DNA of 17,105 nt from assembly GCA_003175915.1 (NCBI GenBank), contig PSRH01000097.1, positions 1-17,105 of the forward strand, given 5' to 3'. Shown in pieces: positions 6,546 to 16,201 of the stretch. Position 1 is the stretch's first letter; every line of letters starts with the position of its first letter. Below the pieces are notes generated by a model. It was not told where the DNA came from, did no database searches, and saw only the letters and a list, made by a program, of their open reading frames with translations. The stretch is from Candidatus Melainabacteria bacterium. Lineage in GTDB: Bacteria; Cyanobacteriota; Vampirovibrionia; Obscuribacterales; Obscuribacteraceae. Position numbers and translations under genes: made by a program.

Positions 6546-9500
6546 ATGCTTGAGAGAGAACGCGATCGAACACCCCGCCAGCGGCCACTTGCAAATTTCG
6601 ACTTGTCCCTCGAGGCCTGGGCGGCCCAGCCACACCTGATACAAGGTCAACAGGTTTGCCACTTGGAAGGTTGGTTGGGTCCTTTAGATGCACCCCGAAC
6701 ACCTAGACGACAACTTTCAACCGAGCAGGTTCGACAGCTTCAGTCGCGGCTCATCGAATTGATAGTCGACCTTGATAACAGCGCCATTGAGTCATTATTG
6801 TCGGTAGCGGTACGACAGAATCGAACAAACACGCTACGTACTCAGATTCAGCAAAAAATTGACGCAGCCATTCAATATATCCGTGATCATCCGGATACTC
6901 CTGCTGGAAGCTTAACTTTTCCGCAAGGTGCTGAGCCTCTTCCCGCTAGCGTGGTCACGCGTATTCGAGAATACATCTCCAACGAAAACAATACTGCGCT
7001 GACCAATCTTAGAAATGAATTGGTCCAGACTGCGTTGCAGAGCGAGCTCCCCGCTGCTTTGAGGGAGCGACTCAGGCAACTTTTGACTGCTGAATCGCGC
7101 GACGGCACCTTTGGAAATGTCTCACGAGCAACCTTTAACAGAATCTGCGCATGGATTCGCCAACAAGTCATTGACACTCTGCAGAAATTGGACGATCGGA
7201 TGCTCGCCTTTCCGCCGGGCTGCCCTGTGGAACCTCCGCTCAATCCGATAAGCAATCGGCACGTCTCCAATGAACTATTCAGAGCGATGATTCGCCGCAT
7301 GAGACCAGGCGAGCCCGGAACAGATATAACTTTTCAGATGCCGACACTGGCCGGTGATGCTGTCCCTACCCCACTGCAGATGTCGAGAGTATTGAACGCT
7401 CTGACCTGGCTTCGTGACGCGGACGAACTGGTGGCACCGATCCAGCAAGAAAGTCGCCGTCAAGCTTTGTCGACGCTGATCACTCGCTTCAACCGCCCGG
7501 GTTGGGGGCGCGATCGATATAGCAACGATGAACAGTGGGAAGCCAGAGCAGGGGCCTTAGTCGACCTCGAACTCCAGATGCGTCGCTGTGCTGAACTCAT
7601 ACTTCTGCTCAGGAGGAAATTTCCTAACTTTCCGCTTCATGGTGTGGTGGGAGGGAGTCCAGCGTTTCCTGGAGAGATTGAAGTGAGGAACGGGCGGCTG
7701 CATCGGATTGTCCCGGAGCTGCCGGAAACGCTCGAATTGACCCTGGAGAATAGACGGCGCATAGAACGCTGCCGTGAGTGGCTGCGTCAGCATGGCACAA
7801 GAGTGGATCAACAACTCGCGAGGTTGTTCGGTGCTACGGATAACCAGGCCAATATCTTTATGCTTGGAGATGTTGAGCCGGCTCCAGGGCAACCCCGCAC
7901 AATAGGTGGCAGGACTTTCAATCTCATTACCTTTGATATTGAAGTGGTCGACAATAAAAATGGCACTTACCGCGTGACACCAATAACTCGCTATCGCAAT
8001 AGCCCCTGGTACAACTACTTAAATAGAATAGTCGACGGCACTGTTTATAGGCAGAACGGCACGACGGAGGTCCTGCGCGCAGATGACCTGGTGCTTGTGA
8101 ATCGACAAGGTTCGTTTGAACTGATGACGGTTGCAGATTTGCAGAGCTGGAGACGCAGTCACGTATTCTGGGGTGGCGTTCGCGATGGCGTAACGGCTGC
8201 AGTAGATCTCTCCATGATTGTATTAGGCGGCGTAGAGATGAAAGCTGCTTGGACGGCAACGGCGCAGTTGGCGGCCCGGTCTGGTATGGGTGCAGCAAGG
8301 AGCTACATGATGCGCACGCTCGCCCTTCGACGCGGTGGAATGCATCTTTTGTTGGGAGGAAGCGGCATTTTGAGTAGTGCGCATTTCGGTGATCCAGACG
8401 TAAGTATCCTTGGGGTTAGTGGCGAGCATTTGAGGACTGCCAGGCACTACGCTTTCCTCATCGACGGTGGTTTGCAGATTGCGGGCAAACCAAGCCTTGC
8501 AGCGCTAGGCTCTCATAGAGCCATTTCCAGCGGAATCGAGCGGGTCATTGCCAGCCGGTGGTGGCTGCGTATACCTCACCGCGTGGCAGGCAATCCTGCC
8601 CTTCCAATGGCAATGGTAGGTTTGGGTCTAGCCAACATTTTTGGTATGTTCCGTAATGCTGGCCAAGATGGTGGAGACACCATAAATGTAAGCGAGTTTG
8701 CTGATGCCAGACCGAGAGCAGCTTTCATCGAAAGCTCAATGCGCCATCTATTAAGAAACGCCGATTTCAGTACAACTGACATCAATCGACTGCTTGGGAT
8801 TGTAGCTGACAACAGGCCACCGCAACAACCGCCACAACGCAGACTTGCTGTAGAACAAAGCCTCGTGGCAGAGTTCAATCGGCAGGGAGCAACAGAAAAA
8901 CAAAAGCTGGCTGCTGCGGCTTTGCTTCTGATAGAGGCGGCGAGAAACAGTGCCGAAGGTACGATTCCGGCCCATCTTGGCCAAACAAACAGCGGTATCG
9001 CATCGCAAACCGTCAAGGACTATGTTCTCGGTCGTTTCCAGAACAGCTCAAATCCCGAAATCAGATTGCAGGCGGCGCAGGTCCTGGTGGCAACCAATCA
9101 GATTACCGGCCAGGAATTCGCTGCTTTCTGCATGACCATTGCCAGAAGTGCCACCACCTCCAAAAGTGTACGCATGCAGGCGATCGTAGGCGTATCGATG
9201 AGTATGATTCTGGCGGGAGCCGCGGAAGCTGAATTGGCTCGGCTCGTCCAATCTGGCCAAGCCACGAGTGCGGATGCCTCTAGCTATCTTGTCGACAGTT
9301 TCGGTGTAACTAAGAGTGATCTTCGGACATTTTTGCGTTCGATCGCCACTCGGAGCGAAGAAGATCGCGACCTGCGCGCGCTCAGCGCAGCTATTCTTCA
9401 TCTAAGTAATCACGGATCTTTCAGGGATGTTATGACCCGATTGCAAGAACTGGCCGGCCGCTGGCGCGCTGCAGCAAATCAGCCTGCAGGTTCATTTGCA

Positions 9501-12500
9501 ACAGGCACCATAGCTGAATTAGCCCTGGACTTATCTTTACCTGTGACTAGCGGAGACTCGCAAGCGGCAAATAACGCAAGGAAATTATTCAATGCGGCCA
9601 CCACTTTGCAAATGTTGGGCAATGAAGCATTTGCTCCAGTCTCTCAGGTGCCACGATTCGGTATAGCATTGACTGTCAATCCAGATGCTGGATTCTTTGG
9701 TGCGGTGCAGCCATTGTCTGCCCTAAATCCCGGAAATGCGTTGACACCACAAGGATTAAACGATGCACTGATAACCTGTGTGAGCCCCGCTAGCCCCGAG
9801 ATAGCGGTGCAGGCCCTTAGACAACTCTTGCCTGGTATTGCCAGCTTGACGAACGGACAGGTGAACAGACTGAGGGAAGCAGCACGACAATTGCTGGCCA
9901 GATTGACACTTCCAAATCAAGGAGTTTCGGACGCTCCGGTGGAGAGCGGATTGATTGATGGATTGGGTGCTTTATTCCGAGCGCCAGCACTGGCGATTGG
10001 CATGAATAACATTCTGGATAAAGTAGCTGAACAAGAACAGCAGACTAGAATCATTTGCAGGCAACAACTTATTGAAATGTTGCCGGAGTTATTCCTCGGT
10101 GCTTCCGACATGCAGAGGAATCGCATAGTTCGGCAACTGGGAGCAACACTGCGGCCTGAAGGTGCCATGCTAGCAACTGATACTCCGGAACTAAGGAGAG
10201 CAGCAGCAATTGCAATCGGACGCCTGATTGAAGGCCGGCCCGTAGCGCGCTCGTTTGTGGGTAAGCAAACCGGTTTCCTTCAGACCGATGTGCTATCACC
10301 GTTACTTGGAGGACCAGTCAGTCCAGTAACCTTGCTCAATCAGAATTCAGTATTGAACGATCCTTCGCCGATCGGAAGGCTTGAGGCAGCTTTGACGTAC
10401 GATTCGGCGCCGCTAGTGAGAATGGCTGCTTTAGAGGCACTTTTGCGGGCGAATCCAGCCACACTGGCAAACGGCAAAACATTGCAGGAAGTCTGCACCC
10501 AGTTGCTTGAGACAGAAACTGATCCTGCTGTCTTGGAACTCTTGCGCCGTGCGGAGTTTGTCCACCGTTCGATCGATCCGACATCGCCTGATTACCTCGA
10601 TGAATTTCAAAGAGCAAGACGCGATCTTTTGCAGTCCCTTAACTGTCGAGGAGATAAATCACTCGCTGGAATACCCGAGTTCATTTTCCAGCATTGCTCT
10701 ACCAGCCATACGCTCACCCACACACCCAATTACAATCAGCCGTACCACAATCTTAATCACAATGCTTTAAGGACCATGGCCGAAGGCAACGGTCCTCATT
10801 CAATGAACGCGCTGAAGGCCCTTGCCTACATGATCGTTTCTAACGGCCGGCCATTCGAGTTAGGCACGAGTCAGTTTGCGGCAGTTTGGAATTCAGTCAA
10901 TACACTGTTTCATTTGTGCCGCGGCGTTAATCCAAATACAAACCCTCAGAAAGCGCGTGACATTCTTTGGGCGCTGGAGCTCTGTCTTGTTTTGCAACCT
11001 AACCTTGCTAGTGGACATCGCCATACCCTGCTCGAAAGTTACATGCACCTTGTTGGTCGAATGCCTGCAGATCCGGCATTACGTCAGAGAGCCGCCGTAG
11101 TGGTTGCCACAGTTCTACAGCGAGACTTTGTTTCTTGGCGTCCGAATAATGCTCTCCAGTTAGCATGCATTCGATATCTAGAAACCTACAAAACCAGGGC
11201 GGCCCTGCCAGTGCTTGAACTTATCGCCAGAACAAACAGAAATGGCCCGGTGCGCACAGCTGGGCGGGCACTGCTTGAGGAACTCAGAACTGACCCGGAC
11301 GTAGTCGGACCAGGTACCATCGGTGGCCCTCGACGAGGCCAAGTTGCCTTTGATGATGCCTATGAGCATTTACAAAGGCAACTCATCGATCAGGTCAATG
11401 GTTTATTTGCACCTCCAGGTGTACCGATCAACGGTCCGGTGATACCGGATATAACAGAAGTTCCTGGCAATACGCCAGAACGCCGCGCCTTACTCAGGGG
11501 CTTCGCAAATGGAACCTGGTTCGTTGATAACGCTAACGTGGCGAGGGCTCCCCAGCTGCAATTCATCTGGTGGAACTCGCATCAATATCCAGCCCAAGGC
11601 GGACAGCGCAATCCCGAGTTGGGATTCACGAATCTCCTGGCATTAGCGCGCGCTGACGGAAGCACGGCTCCGGAACTGGCGCAACGAAATGCGGAGCGTA
11701 AGGCGCAACGGGAGGCTAGACTTGCCTTAGCATGGATTGTCGCTGTCAATGGCGAGGGGTTAGTTCATTCGAAGCGGGATGACTTCGTGCGGCGCGCGGC
11801 AGCATGTCTGGCCGAGCTTTCGGCAAGAAGTATGGAGGGGCTTGCTGATCTCGATACCGTCCTGGAAAGCACTCTGATGGGACAACCTTTAATGTCCCAA
11901 GACCGGACGGTAAGGAATCACTTGATCACGGCGCTGTGGAATCGACGGCAATCCAATGGAGGCAGCATCAGCAATGCTCACGTAGCATTGATTCTTGCTG
12001 GAGCGTTACGTTCTGAATATCAGACGATGCCGCGTCCTGATGAACCTGGATTTACCGTTAGTCGTGATATGCAGATTAGCATTCTCCAGAAGTTGGAACA
12101 GCTTGGTCATAAAATGTGCGCCCCAGTTGTAGAGGCACTCGCCCTGCATCATCCAGTAGTGGCAGTGCGCACGAGAGCGGAACAAACACTGTTGGCACTT
12201 AACGACAATGTTTGGCGCGTCTGGAACCGAACTGTTGCTGACACTACCACCAGTTTGGCAGCTCGCACCATAGCTTTACGTAACGCGCTTGCGGGAAACG
12301 GCGCGCACGATGGCGTTGTTCAAGCTATCTTCAACGCTTATAAGGGCAAACCAATAATTGCTAACAATACCCTCTACCGCCTTTATCTTTCCGCGCTTTC
12401 CGACAGACGGGATTACGTGCGGCTTGCCACTGCGCTAGTTGTCCTACGCAGCGAAAATACTGCCTTCACTGTGGCTGACAAACGCAGAGCAATGACTGTA

Positions 12501-13640
12501 GCGGCAGACGCGGCTCTCCACGGGGTTCACATTGGCTTGAGGAATTCAGCACGGCAGATACTCCTGGACAATCTTACGAACGGGACCAATACTGTGGAAC
12601 CAGTGCCCGGCAGATCTATAACCATTACCCGTAACTCGGAGGGACTAACATTAGTCGAATCGACGAATGGCCGCGTTACGGCTGTTCTCCTTCCAAATGG
12701 CAAAATTAGAAGGTTCTTCTACGATAGCGACAATCGCCTTACCCGGTACATCTCTGACGACAACACGGAGTACACCGTTGTACAAAGAAGCGGCAACCAG
12801 CTTACCTGGTCAAACGGTAGGGGATACCAATTCGTTTCCGAAGGTAATGCAATAACCGCAGCCGGCGCCGTAGGACATGGAATCCAATTCCGCATATCTC
12901 GAATTACATATCCGAATGGGGTCTATCGTGAATTTGGCTATACTGGCTCCACGCTCACCCACCTGAGAGACGCTGCTGGCAGAGAATATGATCGGGTGCG
13001 TCTGAACGGGGCATGGACAGATATCTGGACAATAAATGGCGATCCAGACAATATTTGGGTGGGTACTGTGGAGGCTAACAATGAAGGAATATATCGGGAG
13101 TATTCTCCTCATCTTGGTTCCGAACGTACCGTAAATCCCGACGGCACAGAAAGCTCAAGCCGTTCAGCCCGGACACTGAATCTGGGTTCTGGTCGACAAC
13201 TGATTATCGAATCCAACGGACGGGTTGTAGTTAAAGTCAATGGAGAATATGCCAACCTAACCGTAAGTCTGGGCGAAGGTCGAGAGCTTCAGCAATTTGC
13301 ACATGGCGCATCTTTCTTACGCGAGGATGGTCGCCTGATTCAGGCGAGCTACCCTGAAGGAAGCAGCCCACCAATGAGGCGCTTTGAATACCGAAATGGC
13401 CATCTGTCGAGAATGATCTTCCAGCGAACGGGCCAAGCCTCTCCTACAATTTCAACACGGCAATTTACCGATGCGGGACAGCCGACGAACAGCTGGCAAA
13501 TAGCCGGACCAACTTTTAATGCAACGGTCACAGGGACACTGACAAACACCAATGGCGATTACCTCTGGGTTGGTACGAATGGATGGCAAGAAGCCCAAAG
13601 TTTCGCGACTGGTGAATCTGTAGCGTACAATACGAGATAA
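6546..13640 (+). CDS. Giant multi-domain protein, 2364 aa: helical N-terminus, hydrophobic middle, HEAT solenoid, YD/Rhs-like C-terminus
   Basis: An in-frame TAG at 6540-6542 makes ATG 6546 the first possible ATG; its ribosome site is weak. No signal peptide is present. Residues 1-480 are helical and Arg/Gln-rich, with IREY at 140-143 and EIEVRNG at 377-383. Residues about 485-535 look beta-rich (NGTYRVTPITRYRNSPWYN). Residues 540-710 hold several Gly/Ala-rich hydrophobic stretches, for example AVDLSMIVLGGVEM and MAMVGLGLANIFGMF. From about 720 to 2010 there is a long run of HEAT-like helical repeats, such as SAPLVRMAALEALLRANPAT near 1286 and HHPVVAVRTRAEQTLLAL near 1868. From about 2024 to the end the pattern is YD/Rhs-like (VLLPNGKIRRFFYDSDNRL, ITYPNGVYREFGY). 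The DPxG Rhs-core end motif and a toxin tip are not seen. A large adhesion or assembly scaffold is inferred; no enzyme site was found. Confidence 0.92.
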   Translation: MLERERDRTPRQRPLANFDLSLEAWAAQPHLIQGQQVCHLEGWLGPLDAPRTPRRQLSTEQVRQLQSRLIELIVDLDNSAIESLLSVAVRQNRTNTLRTQIQQKIDAAIQYIRDHPDTPAGSLTFPQGAEPLPASVVTRIREYISNENNTALTNLRNELVQTALQSELPAALRERLRQLLTAESRDGTFGNVSRATFNRICAWIRQQVIDTLQKLDDRMLAFPPGCPVEPPLNPISNRHVSNELFRAMIRRMRPGEPGTDITFQMPTLAGDAVPTPLQMSRVLNALTWLRDADELVAPIQQESRRQALSTLITRFNRPGWGRDRYSNDEQWEARAGALVDLELQMRRCAELILLLRRKFPNFPLHGVVGGSPAFPGEIEVRNGRLHRIVPELPETLELTLENRRRIERCREWLRQHGTRVDQQLARLFGATDNQANIFMLGDVEPAPGQPRTIGGRTFNLITFDIEVVDNKNGTYRVTPITRYRNSPWYNYLNRIVDGTVYRQNGTTEVLRADDLVLVNRQGSFELMTVADLQSWRRSHVFWGGVRDGVTAAVDLSMIVLGGVEMKAAWTATAQLAARSGMGAARSYMMRTLALRRGGMHLLLGGSGILSSAHFGDPDVSILGVSGEHLRTARHYAFLIDGGLQIAGKPSLAALGSHRAISSGIERVIASRWWLRIPHRVAGNPALPMAMVGLGLANIFGMFRNAGQDGGDTINVSEFADARPRAAFIESSMRHLLRNADFSTTDINRLLGIVADNRPPQQPPQRRLAVEQSLVAEFNRQGATEKQKLAAAALLLIEAARNSAEGTIPAHLGQTNSGIASQTVKDYVLGRFQNSSNPEIRLQAAQVLVATNQITGQEFAAFCMTIARSATTSKSVRMQAIVGVSMSMILAGAAEAELARLVQSGQATSADASSYLVDSFGVTKSDLRTFLRSIATRSEEDRDLRALSAAILHLSNHGSFRDVMTRLQELAGRWRAAANQPAGSFATGTIAELALDLSLPVTSGDSQAANNARKLFNAATTLQMLGNEAFAPVSQVPRFGIALTVNPDAGFFGAVQPLSALNPGNALTPQGLNDALITCVSPASPEIAVQALRQLLPGIASLTNGQVNRLREAARQLLARLTLPNQGVSDAPVESGLIDGLGALFRAPALAIGMNNILDKVAEQEQQTRIICRQQLIEMLPELFLGASDMQRNRIVRQLGATLRPEGAMLATDTPELRRAAAIAIGRLIEGRPVARSFVGKQTGFLQTDVLSPLLGGPVSPVTLLNQNSVLNDPSPIGRLEAALTYDSAPLVRMAALEALLRANPATLANGKTLQEVCTQLLETETDPAVLELLRRAEFVHRSIDPTSPDYLDEFQRARRDLLQSLNCRGDKSLAGIPEFIFQHCSTSHTLTHTPNYNQPYHNLNHNALRTMAEGNGPHSMNALKALAYMIVSNGRPFELGTSQFAAVWNSVNTLFHLCRGVNPNTNPQKARDILWALELCLVLQPNLASGHRHTLLESYMHLVGRMPADPALRQRAAVVVATVLQRDFVSWRPNNALQLACIRYLETYKTRAALPVLELIARTNRNGPVRTAGRALLEELRTDPDVVGPGTIGGPRRGQVAFDDAYEHLQRQLIDQVNGLFAPPGVPINGPVIPDITEVPGNTPERRALLRGFANGTWFVDNANVARAPQLQFIWWNSHQYPAQGGQRNPELGFTNLLALARADGSTAPELAQRNAERKAQREARLALAWIVAVNGEGLVHSKRDDFVRRAAACLAELSARSMEGLADLDTVLESTLMGQPLMSQDRTVRNHLITALWNRRQSNGGSISNAHVALILAGALRSEYQTMPRPDEPGFTVSRDMQISILQKLEQLGHKMCAPVVEALALHHPVVAVRTRAEQTLLALNDNVWRVWNRTVADTTTSLAARTIALRNALAGNGAHDGVVQAIFNAYKGKPIIANNTLYRLYLSALSDRRDYVRLATALVVLRSENTAFTVADKRRAMTVAADAALHGVHIGLRNSARQILLDNLTNGTNTVEPVPGRSITITRNSEGLTLVESTNGRVTAVLLPNGKIRRFFYDSDNRLTRYISDDNTEYTVVQRSGNQLTWSNGRGYQFVSEGNAITAAGAVGHGIQFRISRITYPNGVYREFGYTGSTLTHLRDAAGREYDRVRLNGAWTDIWTINGDPDNIWVGTVEANNEGIYREYSPHLGSERTVNPDGTESSSRSARTLNLGSGRQLIIESNGRVVVKVNGEYANLTVSLGEGRELQQFAHGASFLREDGRLIQASYPEGSSPPMRRFEYRNGHLSRMIFQRTGQASPTISTRQFTDAGQPTNSWQIAGPTFNATVTGTLTNTNGDYLWVGTNGWQEAQSFATGESVAYNTR

Positions 13641-13682
13641 TTTGATGAACGCTCGGAACTGGGCGCAGGAACAGGCGGTGTT

Positions 13683-16004
13683 CTAATGCGTGAGAAAATA
13701 CCTGACCGCTTCTTCAGCGAACATTGTGATTGGTACCAATCGACCGCCAAGGCGAGCTCGCCCGCGTTCGAAGGCCCTACGGAATGCTTCATGCAGCCTC
13801 AGTCTCGCTGGCGCTCGCACTGCTTCGTTTGGTGAAGTCAGAGCGGCATGTTGTGCTTGTGTGGCTGTGAGCTGAGTTGTGAGCGTTGCATGCTCAGCCC
13901 GCAATGCTTCTCTCACTGAATCTTCTGTTGCATTGTCAATGCGCGTCTGGAGCTCAGTCCTTCGCGCTTGCAAGCGCCGGACCTCTTCAGCAACACGATC
14001 TATTTCGAATTGCCGAAGTTGTTCTTCCGTCAATTCTCGACCGCTCGCGTTTCTCATCACTAGTCCGTGTTCCGTCATTTCCATGTGGCCCTGCGGGGCA
14101 TGCACTAATGGTCGGGAACTATTGAGGGCCAGGCGAGCCTCATTTGCGTGAGCACCAACGACCACTGTGTTGTCTGCGTTCACACTAAACTGGATAAAGT
14201 CGGCCAGAGCATTTCCCGTGAGCCTGATATTGCGCAGTGTAGGCCCATGCGTTGCTTGAGGTCCGCTAAGTTCCGCCACTCGGTGTATCCGATAAAGCTG
14301 ATCGTAAAGACTGCCCAAAGTTTCGTGCAATTGGGCATCAGTAATAGGACCGGTCAAGCTAGTAGTTGGCAATTCAATATTGATTGCGGTCACTTGTCCA
14401 CCGGAACCAAGTACGAGGGTGTGGTTTGCTATGGTGGCCCCGCCACCTAAATGGGGATTTTCAACAATGTGGATACGATTGAAAAGTTGTGCTCTCTGCG
14501 GAAATAACCTGGCCCCGGTTTCACGAATAAATGCTTGGAACAAATTCGCCCGGTTTGCGGGAGTTGCCTCACCTCTCAAATCGTTTATGAACTCCAAACA
14601 TGCCGCTCTGTAGTCTGTGATTACTTCAGGGTTAAAGAATCGAGAATTTCGATTCTGGCGTTGAGCCTGCCCAAAGGCCTGCAATACAGATAATCTTCTC
14701 GCCTCAGCATTTGTACCACTAAGCGGCAAGGGCTGGCGTGCCGATACTTCAGTCGCCTCTTCTGTCACTTGGGTCAGCACGGGCTCCGGGGTACTCGTAA
14801 TAGTTCGGCTTTGACGACCGATTTCGAGAAGCTCCATGTCGGTTCGGGTCATTGGATCATCAAAGAGATCGCGGTTAAGTCGTGAGCCGCCTCGCCCGGT
14901 TAGACTCGTTCCGAGTCGCCAACCTTGACGCGCTGTATAGATTAGACCTCTGCCCGTAGCTGATAAACCGCGTCCTATACCAGAACCGATTCCTGACAAA
15001 CCGTGCTTACCAATTGCTCGTAGGCCCATAAGGGCAGCCACACCGGTTACCCCATAAGCGGTAAGCTGCCATCCAAGTGGAACCTCATCTTCCCAAAATC
15101 GCGTAAACCAGCCCCTTTCTTCGCGATCGTTCAGTCTTGCGTCCCTCTGTTGTCGTTGGCGCTCGTTCATCTCCCCAACTGGCACGGGACGGTTGCCAAT
15201 CGGATTGTCTCCAGGCTGTGCAACCTGAATGGCAGGATCTGGAATATTACCTTGCCGAACTTCAATCTCATCAAGATTCAGTCCCGCTTCCGGTCTGCCT
15301 GCCTGGCGTGGTGGATGGACGATGTACAGTGGTGGCTTATGAGTTTGCAACAAGGCGTTCAGCCGTGTGCGGACGGTTTCTCGCTGACCTGCTGGCACTC
15401 TCCGCCACAAGGCTCGAAAGCGAGCGCGAATTGCCGCTGCCACTCCACCGGCCTCACCCGCTCCAAAGTACTCTCTGATAAGCCCATTCAATCTCTGTGC
15501 GGTTGCCTCATTCCAGAAGCGGCCGTCTATAGGAATTGGAACAATTCTGACAGTCTCAGTTCTTGCACCGACAGTCTGGGTAAACGTGCCTTCGATGGTG
15601 GCGGGGCGCGAGGGGTGATTAGACCCAGCCACCACTTGCAAATTGAACTGATAACCCCGGAGATTTCCATTATTGAGTAGTGTGCACAGTTGGCCAGCAA
15701 CCCGCTCTCGGTCAGCCTGATCTGTACAGTCGTTGAAGATTCCGGCTATTTGTCTAAGAAGCCTTTCGGCTGTATCCGTCGTCCTGCCTGGACGAATTCC
15801 TCCTTCTCCGGCCGGGCCTGCTCCCGTAAGCATTGCTCTGCAGTAATTTATGATTGGTTGCCTAAGCTCCGTTGCCTCAACTGCACGTGCCTGGGCCAAC
15901 AGAATAAGATCGCGGGGTCGCTCTCCGAGCAGTTGACTCTCACGGAGCAATCGCGAATGCAGCGAATCTTCGCCGCGTTCCCTCCTGGTCTCAAATTCCC
16001 TCAT
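13683..16004 (-). CDS. Uncharacterised 773-aa protein with Gly-rich hydrophobic centre and C-terminal coiled coil
   Basis: I do not recognise a family. The ATG at 16004 is preceded by GGGAG 9 nt away. Residues 1-130 are helical and Arg-rich. Residues 140-225 include IREY (176-179) and VPAGQRETVRTRLNALL (203-219). EIEVRQG follows at 246-252 and a charged linker at 278-297. A W/G/A-rich hydrophobic and Gly-repeat stretch at 299-375 (LTAYGVTGVAALMGLRAIG, then repeated Gly-Leu/Ile-Gly) could associate with membrane. Residues 505-655 look mixed alpha/beta (IHIVENPHLGGGATIANHTL). Residues 656-725 read as coiled coil (EEQLRQFEIDRVAEEVRRLQ). No signal peptide is seen. The gene converges on the giant gene with 42 nt between stops, and its N-terminal motif order resembles that protein. 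Function is unknown. Confidence 0.9.
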   Translation of the reverse strand: MREFETRRERGEDSLHSRLLRESQLLGERPRDLILLAQARAVEATELRQPIINYCRAMLTGAGPAGEGGIRPGRTTDTAERLLRQIAGIFNDCTDQADRERVAGQLCTLLNNGNLRGYQFNLQVVAGSNHPSRPATIEGTFTQTVGARTETVRIVPIPIDGRFWNEATAQRLNGLIREYFGAGEAGGVAAAIRARFRALWRRVPAGQRETVRTRLNALLQTHKPPLYIVHPPRQAGRPEAGLNLDEIEVRQGNIPDPAIQVAQPGDNPIGNRPVPVGEMNERQRQQRDARLNDREERGWFTRFWEDEVPLGWQLTAYGVTGVAALMGLRAIGKHGLSGIGSGIGRGLSATGRGLIYTARQGWRLGTSLTGRGGSRLNRDLFDDPMTRTDMELLEIGRQSRTITSTPEPVLTQVTEEATEVSARQPLPLSGTNAEARRLSVLQAFGQAQRQNRNSRFFNPEVITDYRAACLEFINDLRGEATPANRANLFQAFIRETGARLFPQRAQLFNRIHIVENPHLGGGATIANHTLVLGSGGQVTAINIELPTTSLTGPITDAQLHETLGSLYDQLYRIHRVAELSGPQATHGPTLRNIRLTGNALADFIQFSVNADNTVVVGAHANEARLALNSSRPLVHAPQGHMEMTEHGLVMRNASGRELTEEQLRQFEIDRVAEEVRRLQARRTELQTRIDNATEDSVREALRAEHATLTTQLTATQAQHAALTSPNEAVRAPARLRLHEAFRRAFERGRARLGGRLVPITMFAEEAVRYFLTH

Positions 16005-16201
16005 GGTCGTTCTCTCCCTGCTCTAAGCGGCGATTCAATGCAACCTTCCGGAGCAATCGTAAAAGGCGATTTTGACCACATTCTGGCCAGGTATGGCTCG
16101 TCATCCCAGCAACCATACGGTTTTCCCCACTCCGGACAAAATCGTTCGCGATAAGACAGAATCTGGTCAAAAGGATTGCATAAGGTTCGAGTAGAGGTCA
16201 T
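16001..16201 (-). CDS. Candidate small protein, 66 aa, translationally coupled to the 773-aa gene
   Basis: This frame ends in a TGA that overlaps the ATG of the 773-aa gene as ATGA (16004-16001), a classic coupling arrangement. GAGGAAG lies about 8-10 nt before its ATG at 16201. The product is aromatic- and Cys-containing, with RFCPEWGKPYGCWDDEPYL in the middle, and has no signal peptide or membrane helix. Cys residues are at 8, 22, 31 and 54, too unevenly spaced to call a zinc site. Against it: its start codon overlaps the candidate ATG of the divergent gene (CATG at 16199-16202), so at least one of these starts may be wrong. It is a plausible small gene of unknown role. Confidence 0.45.
   Translation of the reverse strand: MTSTRTLCNPFDQILSYRERFCPEWGKPYGCWDDEPYLARMWSKSPFTIAPEGCIESPLRAGRERP

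Noticed and set aside
6546..13640. Canonical Rhs polymorphic toxin with an immunity gene
   Set aside because: The YD-like region is short, the DPxG core end and a toxin tip are absent, and no small same-strand gene follows the stop.
15690..16154. 154-codon plus-strand ORF opposite the 773-aa start
   Set aside because: It is a Cys/Ser/Pro-rich shadow of a well-supported minus-strand gene and has no convincing ribosome site.
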